DNA of 64,000 nt from Paenibacillus sp. URB8-2 (GCF_013393385.1 NZ_AP023239.1:1550001-1614000), one strand, 5' to 3'. Positions 16,505-24,506 are shown, numbered from the stretch's first letter. Translations and numbers: made by a program. The notes: generated by a model not told the origin, from the letters alone.

Positions 16505-17356
16505 ATGGTCTATTCGGATAAGGCAGCAAAGTGGGTCCTGTCGTTTCCCCTGCTGTTATTCTGGGTTGTCATGGTTGTATTCCCGGCGGGATATGCGATT
16601 TACTTAAGTCTTCACGATGTATCCATGGGCCAGGGGATGTCCTCTTTTTCCGGGTTCGGCAATTATCTGGAAATTTTGCGGGATGCCGACTTTTGGCACT
16701 CCATCGGCTTTACTCTTGAGTTTGCTCTGATCACCACGGTTCTTGAGCTTGTTTTCGGATTTTTGCTCGCGCTGCTGTTTAACCGGTCGTTTCCCGGGAA
16801 GCGTCCGCTTCTGAGCATGGTGCTGCTGCCGATTATGGTCGCGCCCTCGCTGATGGGCATCATGTTCCGCCTGATTCTGAATGAGAACAACGGCGTCGCC
16901 ACCTATTTTTTATCCCTGCTGCATATCCAGGTTAACCTGTTCGATCCCGATCTTGTTGTGCCGCTGATGATCGTTCTGGACATTATGCAGTGGGTCCCGT
17001 TTACGTTTCTGATCATCTATTCCGGGCTGCAGGGTGTCGATCCGGGACTCTATGAGGCGGCCTCGGTGGACGGTGCTTCATACTGGAGAACCGTTTTGCA
17101 GATCATTCTTCCCGTTATTGCTCCTATCTTTTTTATCGCGGCGTTTCTGCGGGGAATCGATGCGTTCCGCACGTTCGACGTCATTTATGTCCTGACGAAC
17201 GGCGGTCCCGGCAATGTCACGAAGACGGCGAGCATCTACATCTATGAAGCGGCGTTCAAATCCGGCCAAATCGGGCAGGCGGCCTCAGCCTCCGTCATTG
17301 TCGCCGTATTCCTGCTGCTGCTCATTCCGTTCTTCGTGAAGAGATTATCCAAATAA
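16505..17356 (+). CDS. Sugar ABC transporter permease, MalF/UgpA type
   Basis: A 283-residue membrane protein with six predicted membrane segments. The permease coupling (EAA) motif is YEAASVDGASYWRTVLQIILP, near residues 182-202, here with the usual Gly and Ile-Leu-Pro. Together with the next gene it forms the membrane channel of a CUT1 importer. The start ATG 16505 follows GAAGAGGTGTTGAG. It lies in the operon 15078-20701. Confidence 0.9.
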   Translation: MVYSDKAAKWVLSFPLLLFWVVMVVFPAGYAIYLSLHDVSMGQGMSSFSGFGNYLEILRDADFWHSIGFTLEFALITTVLELVFGFLLALLFNRSFPGKRPLLSMVLLPIMVAPSLMGIMFRLILNENNGVATYFLSLLHIQVNLFDPDLVVPLMIVLDIMQWVPFTFLIIYSGLQGVDPGLYEAASVDGASYWRTVLQIILPVIAPIFFIAAFLRGIDAFRTFDVIYVLTNGGPGNVTKTASIYIYEAAFKSGQIGQAASASVIVAVFLLLLIPFFVKRLSK

Positions 17357-17379
17357 AGCACAAGGAGGGCCATCCTCTC

Positions 17380-18201
17380 ATGAAAGCAAGAAAGCCGTGG
17401 ATTACAACGGTCGCCGTCAGTGTAATCGCCGTGTTCCTGCTGCTCCCTTTGCTCAACACGCTGCTGACCAGCTTGAAAACGACGGGCGACATCAATTCTT
17501 TCCCTCCGAAGTTTACGTTCGCTCCGACGCTGGAGCATTACCGAAATGTGATGTTCGCGGCGGGGTATGATTTTACAAGCTATTTTAAGAACAGCATCCT
17601 GCTGTCCGTGTTCACCAGTCTTTTTGTGATCGTGATCGCGCTGCCGTCTGCCTATTCCGTTATCAGGCTGGGCTTCAGTTCCGGAAGGCTTCTGACCCTT
17701 TCCATGGCGCTGAGACTGTTTCCGCCCATTGTATTTGCCATTCCCTACTATTTAATGTTTCAATATTTGGGACTGCTGGATACGGTCACCGGTTTGATCC
17801 TCATTAATATTTTCCTGAATATTCCGCTTGGGCTGATTTTAATGGTAGGATTTTTGCAGGAGCTGCCCTATGAGATTGAAGAATCTGCCAAAATCGACGG
17901 GTGCAACGTGTACCAGATTCTGTGGAAGATTATTCTTCCGCTGATGGCGCCGGGCATCGCCTCCGTGGCCATACTTGCGTTCATTTTTTCATGGAACGAT
18001 TATTTATTTGCCGTTATTATATCTCTTAACAAGGCTACTCCCGTTACCCTGGGTTCGACGATGTTCATAACGAGCTGGGGAATTAAATGGGGAGATATTT
18101 CAGCCGCTACCGTATTATCGATACTGCCGCCGCTTCTGTTCACCTTTTTCGCCCAGCGTTATCTGGTCAGCGGATTGTCCATGGGTGCGGTTAAGGGCTG
18201 A
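17380..18201 (+). CDS. Sugar ABC transporter permease, MalG/UgpE type
   Basis: A 273-residue six-span membrane protein and the partner of the preceding permease. Its coupling motif reads EIEESAKIDGCNVYQILWKI, followed by the Leu-Pro typical of binding-protein-dependent permeases. The C-terminus VSGLSMGAVKG is a hallmark of MalG-type subunits. The start ATG 17380 is preceded by AAGGAGGG. It is 24 bases behind the first permease gene. Confidence 0.9.
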   Translation: MKARKPWITTVAVSVIAVFLLLPLLNTLLTSLKTTGDINSFPPKFTFAPTLEHYRNVMFAAGYDFTSYFKNSILLSVFTSLFVIVIALPSAYSVIRLGFSSGRLLTLSMALRLFPPIVFAIPYYLMFQYLGLLDTVTGLILINIFLNIPLGLILMVGFLQELPYEIEESAKIDGCNVYQILWKIILPLMAPGIASVAILAFIFSWNDYLFAVIISLNKATPVTLGSTMFITSWGIKWGDISAATVLSILPPLLFTFFAQRYLVSGLSMGAVKG

Positions 18202-18229
18202 ACAGGTGCAATGAGGAGGAACTGCCGGG

Positions 18230-19081
18230 ATGGAAAAAATAATTATACCCACCGGAAATGTAATCGCGTTTATCCGAAGCATTTATCCGACGCTGACTAA
18301 GGCCGAGAAGAAAGTGGCCGACGTCGTTCTCAGCGAAGTCAAAAATATTATCTTCGATTCGCTAACCGATCTCGCGGAAAAAGCGGAGGTTGGGGAAACA
18401 TCGGTGCTCCGGTTCTGCCGGCATATCGGGTACAAGGGATTCCAGGAGTTTAAACTGGCCCTTGCCCAGGAACTGGATTCTGGCCATGATCAGCAAAAAG
18501 ATCCCATCGGAGATGGCATTACCGAACAGGTCAGACAAAAAAATCTTCATATTATCAATGAAACGACCTCCCTTCTGAAAGAAGAGCAGATCCGGGAGGC
18601 GGTGAATATGCTGCTCCGCGCTAAGCAAATTGTGTTTTTCGGCGTGGGCTCTTCGGGATTTACGGCGGAAATCGCCAAATACCGGTTTATCCGCACGGGT
18701 CTGCCTGTCGAAGCAGTGACGGATGGGCATCTCGGACCCGTAAAGGCCACCTTGATGACGGAAAGCGATGTCGCCGTATTGCTGTCGGTATCGGGGAGCA
18801 CGGTGGATATGGTGGACATAGCCCGCATTGCCAAAGAGGAAGGCAAGGCCGGAGTCGTGTGCATCACGAGCCACATCAAATCGCCGGTCACCAAATACGC
18901 CGATGTCGTTCTGCTCAGTTCGTCACGGGAGAAGCCGACGGAAGGCAGCGCCTTTACGTCAACGATTCCGCAGCTTTATATTCTGGATATTATTTTTGCG
19001 CATGTGATGCAGGAGCTTGGCGAGACCGCTGTGGGAACGATCCAAAAAACGGCAAAGGCCACCAGTAAAAACTTATACTAA
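18230..19081 (+). CDS. MurR/RpiR-family regulator
   Basis: A 283-residue regulator with an N-terminal RpiR helix-turn-helix (about residues 10-85; the recognition region contains AEKAEVGETSVLRFCRHIG) and a C-terminal SIS sugar-phosphate-binding domain (about 125-260; VFFGVGSSGFTAEIAKYRF, then LLSVSGSTVDMV). Members sense sugar phosphates such as N-acetylmannosamine-6-phosphate or GlcNAc-6-phosphate. Lying between the transporter and the epimerase/kinase genes, it probably controls this operon. The start ATG 18230 follows GAGGAACTGCCGGG. Confidence 0.88.
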   Translation: MEKIIIPTGNVIAFIRSIYPTLTKAEKKVADVVLSEVKNIIFDSLTDLAEKAEVGETSVLRFCRHIGYKGFQEFKLALAQELDSGHDQQKDPIGDGITEQVRQKNLHIINETTSLLKEEQIREAVNMLLRAKQIVFFGVGSSGFTAEIAKYRFIRTGLPVEAVTDGHLGPVKATLMTESDVAVLLSVSGSTVDMVDIARIAKEEGKAGVVCITSHIKSPVTKYADVVLLSSSREKPTEGSAFTSTIPQLYILDIIFAHVMQELGETAVGTIQKTAKATSKNLY

Positions 19082-19098
19082 AAGGAGTGGCAAAATCA

Positions 19099-19806
19099 AT
19101 GGACAACAGCATGAAGCACGGACTCGTCGTATCCTGCCAGGCACATTTTGACCATCCGTTAAATCACCCGCTTCACATCGCGGCTTTGGCTAAATGCGCC
19201 GAGCTGGGGGGGGCGGTCGGAATCCGGGCGGATAGCCCCGAGCATATCAGAGAAATTAAGAAGAATGTAAACGTTCCCGTTATCGGGATCAATAAAGTGC
19301 TTCAACACGGCCATCGTTTCTTTATTACGCCAACATTCGAACACGCCAAGGACATCGTGGAAGCTGGAGCGGATATTGTTGCGCTGGAAGCGACCTTTCA
19401 GAATCAACCGGACAAGGAAGCGCTGAAAGAACTGATCCGGGAGATCAGAGAAGAGCTGAATACGCCGGTCATGGCGGACGTTTCCACATACGAGGAAGGC
19501 GTCCGGGCCTGGGAGCTTGGGGCTGATTATGTAGGAACCACGCTATCCGGATATACGGATATCAGCATGGACCGGCTGACGCCGGATATCGAGCTGGTCA
19601 AGGCGCTGGCCGATGCCGGCATACGGACGATTTGCGAAGGACATGTCTCCTCGCCGGAGCAGGCCCTCGCGGCCGTGGAAGCCGGCGCATACTTCGTCGT
19701 TGTCGGAACGGCGATCACCGATACGGTAGCCATTACCAAAGGGTATACGGGATTATTGCAAAATCACGGCACAGGAAGTGATCGCGATGCTGATTGTCTG
19801 CGTTGA
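19099..19806 (+). CDS. nanE: N-acetylmannosamine-6-phosphate 2-epimerase
   Basis: A 235-residue TIM-barrel enzyme of the NanE family. It interconverts N-acetylmannosamine-6-phosphate and N-acetylglucosamine-6-phosphate in the cytoplasm. Family features are the GLVVSCQA start, VGIRADSPEHI, PVIGINK and the MADVSTYEEG strand. ATG 19099 is preferred over an in-frame GTG at 19087, which overlaps the AAGGAG ribosome site. The 3' end overlaps the kinase gene by 20 bases, pointing to translational coupling. Its presence makes ManNAc or a ManNAc-containing sugar the likely operon substrate. Confidence 0.9.
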   Translation: MDNSMKHGLVVSCQAHFDHPLNHPLHIAALAKCAELGGAVGIRADSPEHIREIKKNVNVPVIGINKVLQHGHRFFITPTFEHAKDIVEAGADIVALEATFQNQPDKEALKELIREIREELNTPVMADVSTYEEGVRAWELGADYVGTTLSGYTDISMDRLTPDIELVKALADAGIRTICEGHVSSPEQALAAVEAGAYFVVVGTAITDTVAITKGYTGLLQNHGTGSDRDADCLR

Positions 19807-20701
19807 CGGAGGCCAGACGAAGACCTCGATTGACCTGTTCGACGGGAACGGCGGGCTAATCCGGAACTGGAAGACCGAGCCGGTTATCCACTATGCCCGG
19901 CCCGGAGGCTTGGACAGCTACTGCCGTATTGCTGCGGGGCTGTGCGAAGAACTGAACGGGATGAAGCTGGTCGAACCGGTCTCTGTATGCTTCAGCCTTA
20001 GCGGCTATCACGGAGATGTGTCCATCATTCCAAAGACGATTGAACGCGGGATGAGCGGCCGGAGCTTTACCATGGCCGGGCTGCTGGTGGTGCCCGACTA
20101 CTTGGGTAACTGGCGGGCCGTAACGGACGGCAAGCCGGGGATCGTCGTCATCAGCGGCGGCGGCACGGTTGCTTATGGGAAGAATGCGGCGGGAAGCTCG
20201 GCGCGTCTTGGCGGCTGGGGACATCATCTGGGAGACGAGGGCAGCGGCTACTGGATCGGCCTGGAAGCCGTCAAGGAAGTTCTTAAAGCGCGGTCCGGCA
20301 TTTCAGCCGCAACGGCTTTGGAACTACTGGTCGCCTCAGTGCTGGATTTTAAAGAGGAAAGCGGGCTTCTGGCCGGATTCTACTCTGGAGAAATAACCGA
20401 CAAGGATCTCGCCCTGCTCGTTCCGGCGGTGAATGAACTGGCCGAGCGGGGAGACCCCGCCGCGTGCCGGATAATGGAAGAGGCGGCAGGGCATCTGTTC
20501 CGGCTGACCTTTGCGGCGCTGGGGCGGCTCGGCGGTGAACTTCCCATCTATTTGTCCGGCGGTGTATTCAACGCTTCGGCGCTCCGGCGGAATCTGAGCT
20601 CTCTCTTTGAAATGGCCGGAATTTCCCGGCTTGTGTCTATTTGCGAGGGAAATCCCGCACACGGCATTTACTGCCTGGCAAGGGAAAATGCCGCTTTATG
20701 A
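19787..20701 (+). CDS. N-acetyl-hexosamine kinase, BadF/BadG ATPase family
   Basis: A 304-residue sugar kinase of the ASKHA fold. The phosphate-1 loop CVDGGQTKT lies at the N-terminus, followed by VVISGGGTVAYG and GGWGHHLGDEGSGYWIG, motifs of the eukaryote-type N-acetylglucosamine kinases. ATG 19787 has AGGAAG at eight bases; an upstream GTG at 19778 is less likely. Beside nanE it should phosphorylate N-acetylmannosamine or N-acetylglucosamine with ATP. It fills the place usually taken by a ROK-family NanK. Which sugar is used cannot be decided from sequence. Confidence 0.82.
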   Translation: MLIVCVDGGQTKTSIDLFDGNGGLIRNWKTEPVIHYARPGGLDSYCRIAAGLCEELNGMKLVEPVSVCFSLSGYHGDVSIIPKTIERGMSGRSFTMAGLLVVPDYLGNWRAVTDGKPGIVVISGGGTVAYGKNAAGSSARLGGWGHHLGDEGSGYWIGLEAVKEVLKARSGISAATALELLVASVLDFKEESGLLAGFYSGEITDKDLALLVPAVNELAERGDPAACRIMEEAAGHLFRLTFAALGRLGGELPIYLSGGVFNASALRRNLSSLFEMAGISRLVSICEGNPAHGIYCLARENAAL

Positions 20702-20738
20702 GCCAACTGAAGCATAGCTATTCGTTATTGCAATATAC

Positions 20739-20768
20739 AAGGGAGGGCTGATAATGGCCTTCCTTTTT
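20739..20768 (+). terminator. Terminator of the amino-sugar operon
   Basis: AAGGGAGGGC (20739-20748) pairs, with G-T wobbles, with GGCCTTCCTT, followed by TTTTG. It lies 38 bases after the kinase stop. Confidence 0.7.
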
Positions 20769-20881
20769 GCAGTTGAGGTACGGGAAGGAGCGGCCTCCGT
20801 TCATTTTTGACTCTTCCAGCAAGCTTCCGTTTCGTTGTATACTTGACCAAAGTTATTTTGACCTCGGAAGGATGAAGCAGG

Positions 20882-21766
20882 ATGGCCGTCAAGTGTAAGC
20901 CCCGTTGGATCGTCTATGTGTTACTGTTGTCCCTGTGTCTGCTCGTTATCGCTGGCTGTGCCAGGAATTCGCCGCAGGGCAACGCTTACGCAACCTCAAG
21001 TCCCGCAGCCGCTTCATCGAATTCGGCATCTGCATCTCCAGGCGAGCCGGCAGATTCCGCGGCCGAACAGACGGAGCTGCTGGTATCGGCGGCTGAAAGC
21101 TTGAGCGATGCTTTAAAAGAACTGGTTCCGAAATTTCAGGCTGCGCATCCCGATATTGCCGTGCGTCTGAACCTGGCGTCTTCGGGCTCGCTTCAGCAGC
21201 AGATCGAGCAGGGCGCTCCCGCAGACCTGTTCATCTCAGCGGGTGCCAAACAGATGAACGCCCTTGCGGACAAGCAGCTGACGAATCCCGGCCTGACCAG
21301 GACCCTGCTCACGAATGACCTGGTGCTGGTCGTTCCCGCCGACTCGGCGGCGTCGGCTGTTACCGCCGAAGATTTAACCGGCTCCGGCTTCGCGAAGATT
21401 GCGGTCGGACAACCCGAATCGGTACCGGCCGGCATGTACGCGCAGCAATTTCTTCAACATGCGGGCCTCTGGGACACGCTGCTGCCCAAAATCGTCTTTG
21501 CCAAGGATGTCCGTCAGGTTCTGACCTACGTGGCGTCAGGCAATGTGGAAGCGGGCCTGGTGTATGGCAGCGACGCGGCCGGGGAGCCAAAGGTGAAGGT
21601 CGCCATGCAGGTCGACCCTTCCGCTCACGATCCGATTGATTATCCGGCGGCGGTTCTGGCGGAAAGCGCGCATCCGGAGCAAGCGGAAGTCTTCTACGAT
21701 TACTTGTTTACACAGGAGGCCGGAGAGGTGTTCGTCAAATACGGTTTCAAGCTGGCCGGAAAGTAA
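20882..21766 (+). CDS. modA: Molybdate ABC transporter binding lipoprotein
   Basis: A 294-residue lipoprotein (signal ending VIAGCAR, then an Ala/Ser linker of about 40 residues) with the ModA fold. The motifs LLVSAAESLSDAL, FQAAHPDI, SSGSLQQQIEQGAPADLFIS and AGLVYGSDA are the oxyanion-site and fold signatures of molybdate/tungstate binding proteins. No modB or modC permease or ATPase follows, which is unusual; it is closed by its own terminator and so stands as an orphan. Partners would be encoded elsewhere. Confidence 0.88.
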   Translation: MAVKCKPRWIVYVLLLSLCLLVIAGCARNSPQGNAYATSSPAAASSNSASASPGEPADSAAEQTELLVSAAESLSDALKELVPKFQAAHPDIAVRLNLASSGSLQQQIEQGAPADLFISAGAKQMNALADKQLTNPGLTRTLLTNDLVLVVPADSAASAVTAEDLTGSGFAKIAVGQPESVPAGMYAQQFLQHAGLWDTLLPKIVFAKDVRQVLTYVASGNVEAGLVYGSDAAGEPKVKVAMQVDPSAHDPIDYPAAVLAESAHPEQAEVFYDYLFTQEAGEVFVKYGFKLAGK

Positions 21767-21801
21767 AACTTTATTTTCCGCATGATCCGTTCCCTTATAA
21801 G

Positions 21802-21840
21802 GCGATCTGTTTTCGGTGCATCCGGGCAGGTCGCTTTTTT
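21802..21840 (+). terminator. Terminator after modA (twin of the one at 23600)
   Basis: GCGATCTG (21802-21809) pairs with CAGGTCGC (21827-21834), with an inner CGG/CCG pair around TGCAT, then TTTTTT. Nearly the same sequence recurs at 23600-23636. Confidence 0.9.
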
Positions 21841-21844
21841 ACAC

Positions 21845-21893
21845 TTGATATTAGATGATACATCATCTATAATGAAATCAAATGATACATCAT
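21845..21893 (+). promoter_or_regulatory. marR promoter with two operator palindromes
   Basis: TTGATA (21845-21850) and TATAAT (21868-21873) are exactly 17 bases apart. AGATGATACATCATCT (21853-21868) fills the spacer and ATGATACATCAT (21882-21893) lies at the start site. Both are inverted repeats with ATGA/TCAT arms and a TACA centre, which suits autorepression by the MarR protein. Confidence 0.8.
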
Positions 21894-21930
21894 CTAGTTC
21901 TACAAATAATTGATCAAAGGTGATTTTTAG

Positions 21931-22401
21931 ATGGATAGGAATAAGTATTCCAAAGCTGAGACCTTTCGCTACGAAATACTGGCCGTACAGCGGCAGGGAA
22001 ACAGGCTGCTCAATAACTTACTGAAGGAAATCGGGTTAACCGCTTCGCAAGCAGAAGTTCTACGAATATTGGATGAGTGGAAGACCCTTTCTCTGAAAGA
22101 TCTTGGGCATTTATTGATCTGTGAGTCCGGCAGTCCTTCACGGCTTCTGGAACGAATGTGTGCGGACGGTCTTGTTGAAAAAGTAGTTGATCCGAAAGAT
22201 TCGCGGTATGTAATCCTTCAACTCACAACTCAGGGATTGGAGAAAGCCAAACTAGTCGATGGCATCGAGCAGGGGCTATACGAACAACTCATGCAGCTCT
22301 ATTCCGAAGAGGAGCTTGAGACCATTAATTCTTTGTTGTTTCGTTTTTTAAAGGGGCAGTCTTTGGCGGACACTCTCAAAAGACGCGGGTACGAGCCTTA
22401 A
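21931..22401 (+). CDS. MarR-family transcriptional regulator
   Basis: A 156-residue winged-helix regulator. The helix-turn-helix core (about residues 35-75: LTASQAEVLRILDEW, then KDLGHLLICESGSPSRLLERM) and the wing VEKVVDPKDSRYVILQLT are typical. It has a textbook promoter with embedded palindromes. A related palindrome, AAATGACATGTCATTT, lies before the following NAD(P)H oxidoreductase gene, so the regulator probably controls that gene too, in response to an electrophile or quinone. The inducer is unknown. Confidence 0.88.
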   Translation: MDRNKYSKAETFRYEILAVQRQGNRLLNNLLKEIGLTASQAEVLRILDEWKTLSLKDLGHLLICESGSPSRLLERMCADGLVEKVVDPKDSRYVILQLTTQGLEKAKLVDGIEQGLYEQLMQLYSEEELETINSLLFRFLKGQSLADTLKRRGYEP

Positions 22402-22429
22402 TCGCTGACATTGTGCCGGAAGAATCTGC

Positions 22430-22512
22430 GAGAAACGGTACCTAAAAGCGATACTCGTATCGCTACTTCGGAAGCTTAAGCTGCTAATAGAATGGGGCAG
22501 ACGTTTCTTTTT
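22430..22512 (+). repeat. Hairpin repeat, GAGAAACG...CGTTTCTT family, copy 1
   Basis: GAGAAACG (22430-22437) and CGTTTCTT (22502-22509) can close a long stem. Inside is the perfect hairpin GCGATAC TC GTATCGC. Two elements with the same closing arms but different interiors lie at 29515-29562 and 31159-31208. This copy has a longer interior and is the least certain member. Confidence 0.45.
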
Positions 22513-22520
22513 ACCCTATT

Positions 22521-22536
22521 AAATGACATGTCATTT
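22521..22536. promoter_or_regulatory. Palindromic operator before the NAD(P)H oxidoreductase gene
   Basis: AAATGACATGTCATTT is a perfect 16-base palindrome 27 bases before the gene start. Its ATGA/TCAT arms with four-base centre match the marR operators, so it is probably bound by the same regulator. Confidence 0.6.
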
Positions 22537-22563
22537 ATTTTCTAATGCGAAGGAGAGTTTTAA

Positions 22564-23138
22564 ATGAACGTACTGATCATCTATGCGCACCCAATCCGGC
22601 AAGCTTCAATCACGCCACCCTGGAAAAAGTAAAGCAAGGACTAAAAGAGAAAGGCCATACATTCACTATTATTGATTTGTATCAAGAACAATTTAATCCC
22701 GTCCTGAAGTTCGACGAGACCTCCAAGAGAAGAGATTTAAAGAACGATCCCGAGACGGAACGTTATCGTACTCTTGTGAAACAAGCAGATCATTTTATCT
22801 TTGTATACCCTGTCTGGTGGTATGGTACACCTGCGATCTTAAAAGGTTTTTTTGACAGAGTGTTCGTATCCGGCTTTGCCTACATATATGAAGGATTGAT
22901 GCCTAAGGGATTGTTGGCGGGAAAATCTGCATGGGTTATTTATACGATCGACTCCCCTTCCTGGTTTGTGAGGCTTTTAAGAGGAAGCACCGAATGGAAA
23001 GTAATCAAGACTTCCATCCTGAAGTTTTGCGGCATTCGTTCTGTGAAGAGAATGATGTTTGCGGGAATGAAGGGCAGCAGTATCCAGCGAAGAGAAAAGT
23101 GGCTGCAATATGTCTACCATCAAGCGCGTCAACTTTAA
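22564..23138 (+). pseudogene. NAD(P)H oxidoreductase, flavodoxin fold (MdaB/KefF-like), frameshifted
   Basis: Translation from ATG 22564, eight bases after AAGGAG (22550-22555), gives MNVLIIYAHP, the expected flavodoxin-fold start. Two bases short of the next codon, at about 22591, the frame breaks; the continuation NPASFNHATLEKVKQG is one base out of register. The rest is a complete NAD(P)H:quinone reductase or azoreductase-type domain with VYPVWWYGTPAILKGFFDRV, the FMN-site motif, and ends RQL at 23138. Such enzymes reduce quinones or nitro compounds by two electrons. A single missing base (C in a CCC run) explains it: pseudogene or sequence error. Confidence 0.8.
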
Positions 23139-23181
23139 GATTAGTAGATACCTAAAATAATAAAAGAAAGCGGTGTTGTTC

Positions 23182-23562
23182 ATGAAGGTGTTAGATACAT
23201 TAATTCGAGTATTTGTTGAAAGAGATGCCCTGGATCAAACCATTCACTTCTATGAAGATTTGTATCAGGAAAAGTGTAAAGCTCGCGTGTTTTATGAGGA
23301 ATTAAACTTAGAACTGGCGATGATTGCCCGTACGGTCATTATTGCAGGAGATGCGGAGTCCAGACGGCTATATGAGTCTGCAAGTGCAACCTTTTTAGTT
23401 GATTCAATCCAGGAAGCGGCCGTTTATTTGCAGCAGCATGGAGCAGTCTGTTTAACGGAAGCGAAGCGGACCCCGAGAAGCTGGATTATGCTTGTCAAAC
23501 ACCCGGACGGCTTGATTGCGGAATATGTGGAACTCGTTCCGGAGCAACCTTCATATACCTAA
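23182..23562 (+). CDS. VOC-family (glyoxalase-like) protein
   Basis: A 126-residue single-domain protein of the vicinal oxygen chelate fold. It shows the beta-alpha-beta pattern DTLIRVFVERDALDQTIHFYED at the start and ends WIMLVKHPDGLIAEYVEL, where the second metal ligand Glu normally lies. Members are glyoxalases, dioxygenases or antibiotic-binding proteins; the role here is not clear. It follows the frameshifted oxidoreductase by 43 bases, in the cassette bracketed by two twin terminators. ATG 23182 is used; a GTG at 23173 is an alternative. Confidence 0.7.
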   Translation: MKVLDTLIRVFVERDALDQTIHFYEDLYQEKCKARVFYEELNLELAMIARTVIIAGDAESRRLYESASATFLVDSIQEAAVYLQQHGAVCLTEAKRTPRSWIMLVKHPDGLIAEYVELVPEQPSYT

Positions 23563-23599
23563 GATCATTATACAGGGGCTTCCCCGCTCCCCTTTTTAA

Positions 23600-23636
23600 G
23601 CGATTTGTTCCGGTGCATCCGGGCAGATCGCTTTTT
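23600..23636 (+). terminator. Terminator after the VOC gene (twin of the one at 21802)
   Basis: GCGATTTG (23600-23607) pairs with CAGATCGC (23624-23631) and TTTTT follows. The loop contains CGGTGCATCCGGG, identical to the loop of the terminator after modA. Confidence 0.9.
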
Positions 23637-23650
23637 CATTTAAAAAAATA

Positions 23651-23690
23651 CTTAAAAACACTTAACAAATCGCTTAATAATGCTTATAAT
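23651..23690 (+). promoter_or_regulatory. deoR-family gene promoter with phased CTTA repeats
   Basis: TTAACA (23662-23667) and TATAAT (23685-23690) lie 17 bases apart. Four CTTA units start at 23651, 23661, 23673 and 23683, roughly one helical turn apart, across the promoter. They look like a direct-repeat operator for the DeoR-type protein encoded next. Confidence 0.6.
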
Positions 23691-23715
23691 GGTGAGGAGA
23701 GGGGAGGAGTTTTCC

Positions 23716-24480
23716 ATTTACCAGGAGGAACGCCTGCTGAAAATTTTGGATCAACTGAAGACCCATGCCCAATTGTCCAATGCGGACGTTTGCGAGCTGC
23801 TGGACATCTCCAGAGATACGGCGAGAAGAGACATTATCAAGCTGGTGGAGGAAGGCGCTGCCATCCGGACGCATGGCGGAATCGCTTTGCCATTTTTCAA
23901 AGAAGAAATTAAAGCCTACAAGGATCGTGCGGCCTCCGCTTCCACAGAGAAGCTTCGAATTGCCCAGACGGCTAACGGCTACATCGCCAAAGGGGAGGTC
24001 TGCTTCATGGATGTCTCCACCACGGTCCGGGAGCTGTGCGCGCAGGTTCGGGAAAAGATCACGGTGTATACCCACTCGCTGGATAACGCGGAGGTTCTGG
24101 CGGGCAAAACGGACGTCGATCTTCAACTGCTCGGAGGAAAGTTTAACCATGACAACCGGTTTTTTTACGACGAGACTCAAGCATTGCAGTTGAACGAGAT
24201 TTACTTTGACAAGGTCTTTTTGGGGGCGGCGGCGATTATGGAGGACGGGATATATTTTGCGAACCGGGAAGACGCGCTGGTCAAAAAGCTTGTAGCGGGG
24301 CGCGCCGGGAAAGTGTTTGTGCTGGCGGACAACCAAAAATTTAATCTTACCGCTTCATTCAGGGGCATGGAATTCTCGGACATCAATATGTTGATCACCG
24401 ACGAGAATCCGCCGGAGAAGCTGCTGCCTGTCATGCGCGAAAGCGGGATCGAGATCATCCAGACGGCCAGGGAAGAGTAA
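23716..24480 (+). CDS. DeoR/GlpR-family regulator with probable ATT start
   Basis: A regulator of about 254 residues. Its N-terminal helix-turn-helix (LSNADVCELLDISRDTARRD) is followed by a sugar-phosphate-sensing DeoRC domain (about residues 75-230, with VFLGAAAIMEDG and VFVLADNQKFN). The open frame extends up to ATGs at 23680 and 23689, but these overlap the -10 box of a good promoter and lack a ribosome site. GGGGAGGAG (23701-23709) is six bases before an in-frame ATT at 23716, giving IYQEERLLKIL, the normal family start. It is co-transcribed with a HAD phosphatase gene 26 bases downstream and probably senses a related sugar phosphate. Confidence 0.82.
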   Translation: MYQEERLLKILDQLKTHAQLSNADVCELLDISRDTARRDIIKLVEEGAAIRTHGGIALPFFKEEIKAYKDRAASASTEKLRIAQTANGYIAKGEVCFMDVSTTVRELCAQVREKITVYTHSLDNAEVLAGKTDVDLQLLGGKFNHDNRFFYDETQALQLNEIYFDKVFLGAAAIMEDGIYFANREDALVKKLVAGRAGKVFVLADNQKFNLTASFRGMEFSDINMLITDENPPEKLLPVMRESGIEIIQTAREE

Positions 24481-24506
24481 CCAAAATTGTCAAGGAGCGA
24501 TGTGCC

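Noticed and set aside
23680..23691. ATG starts of the DeoR-type regulator
   Set aside because: Both overlap the -10 box of a good promoter and have no ribosome site.
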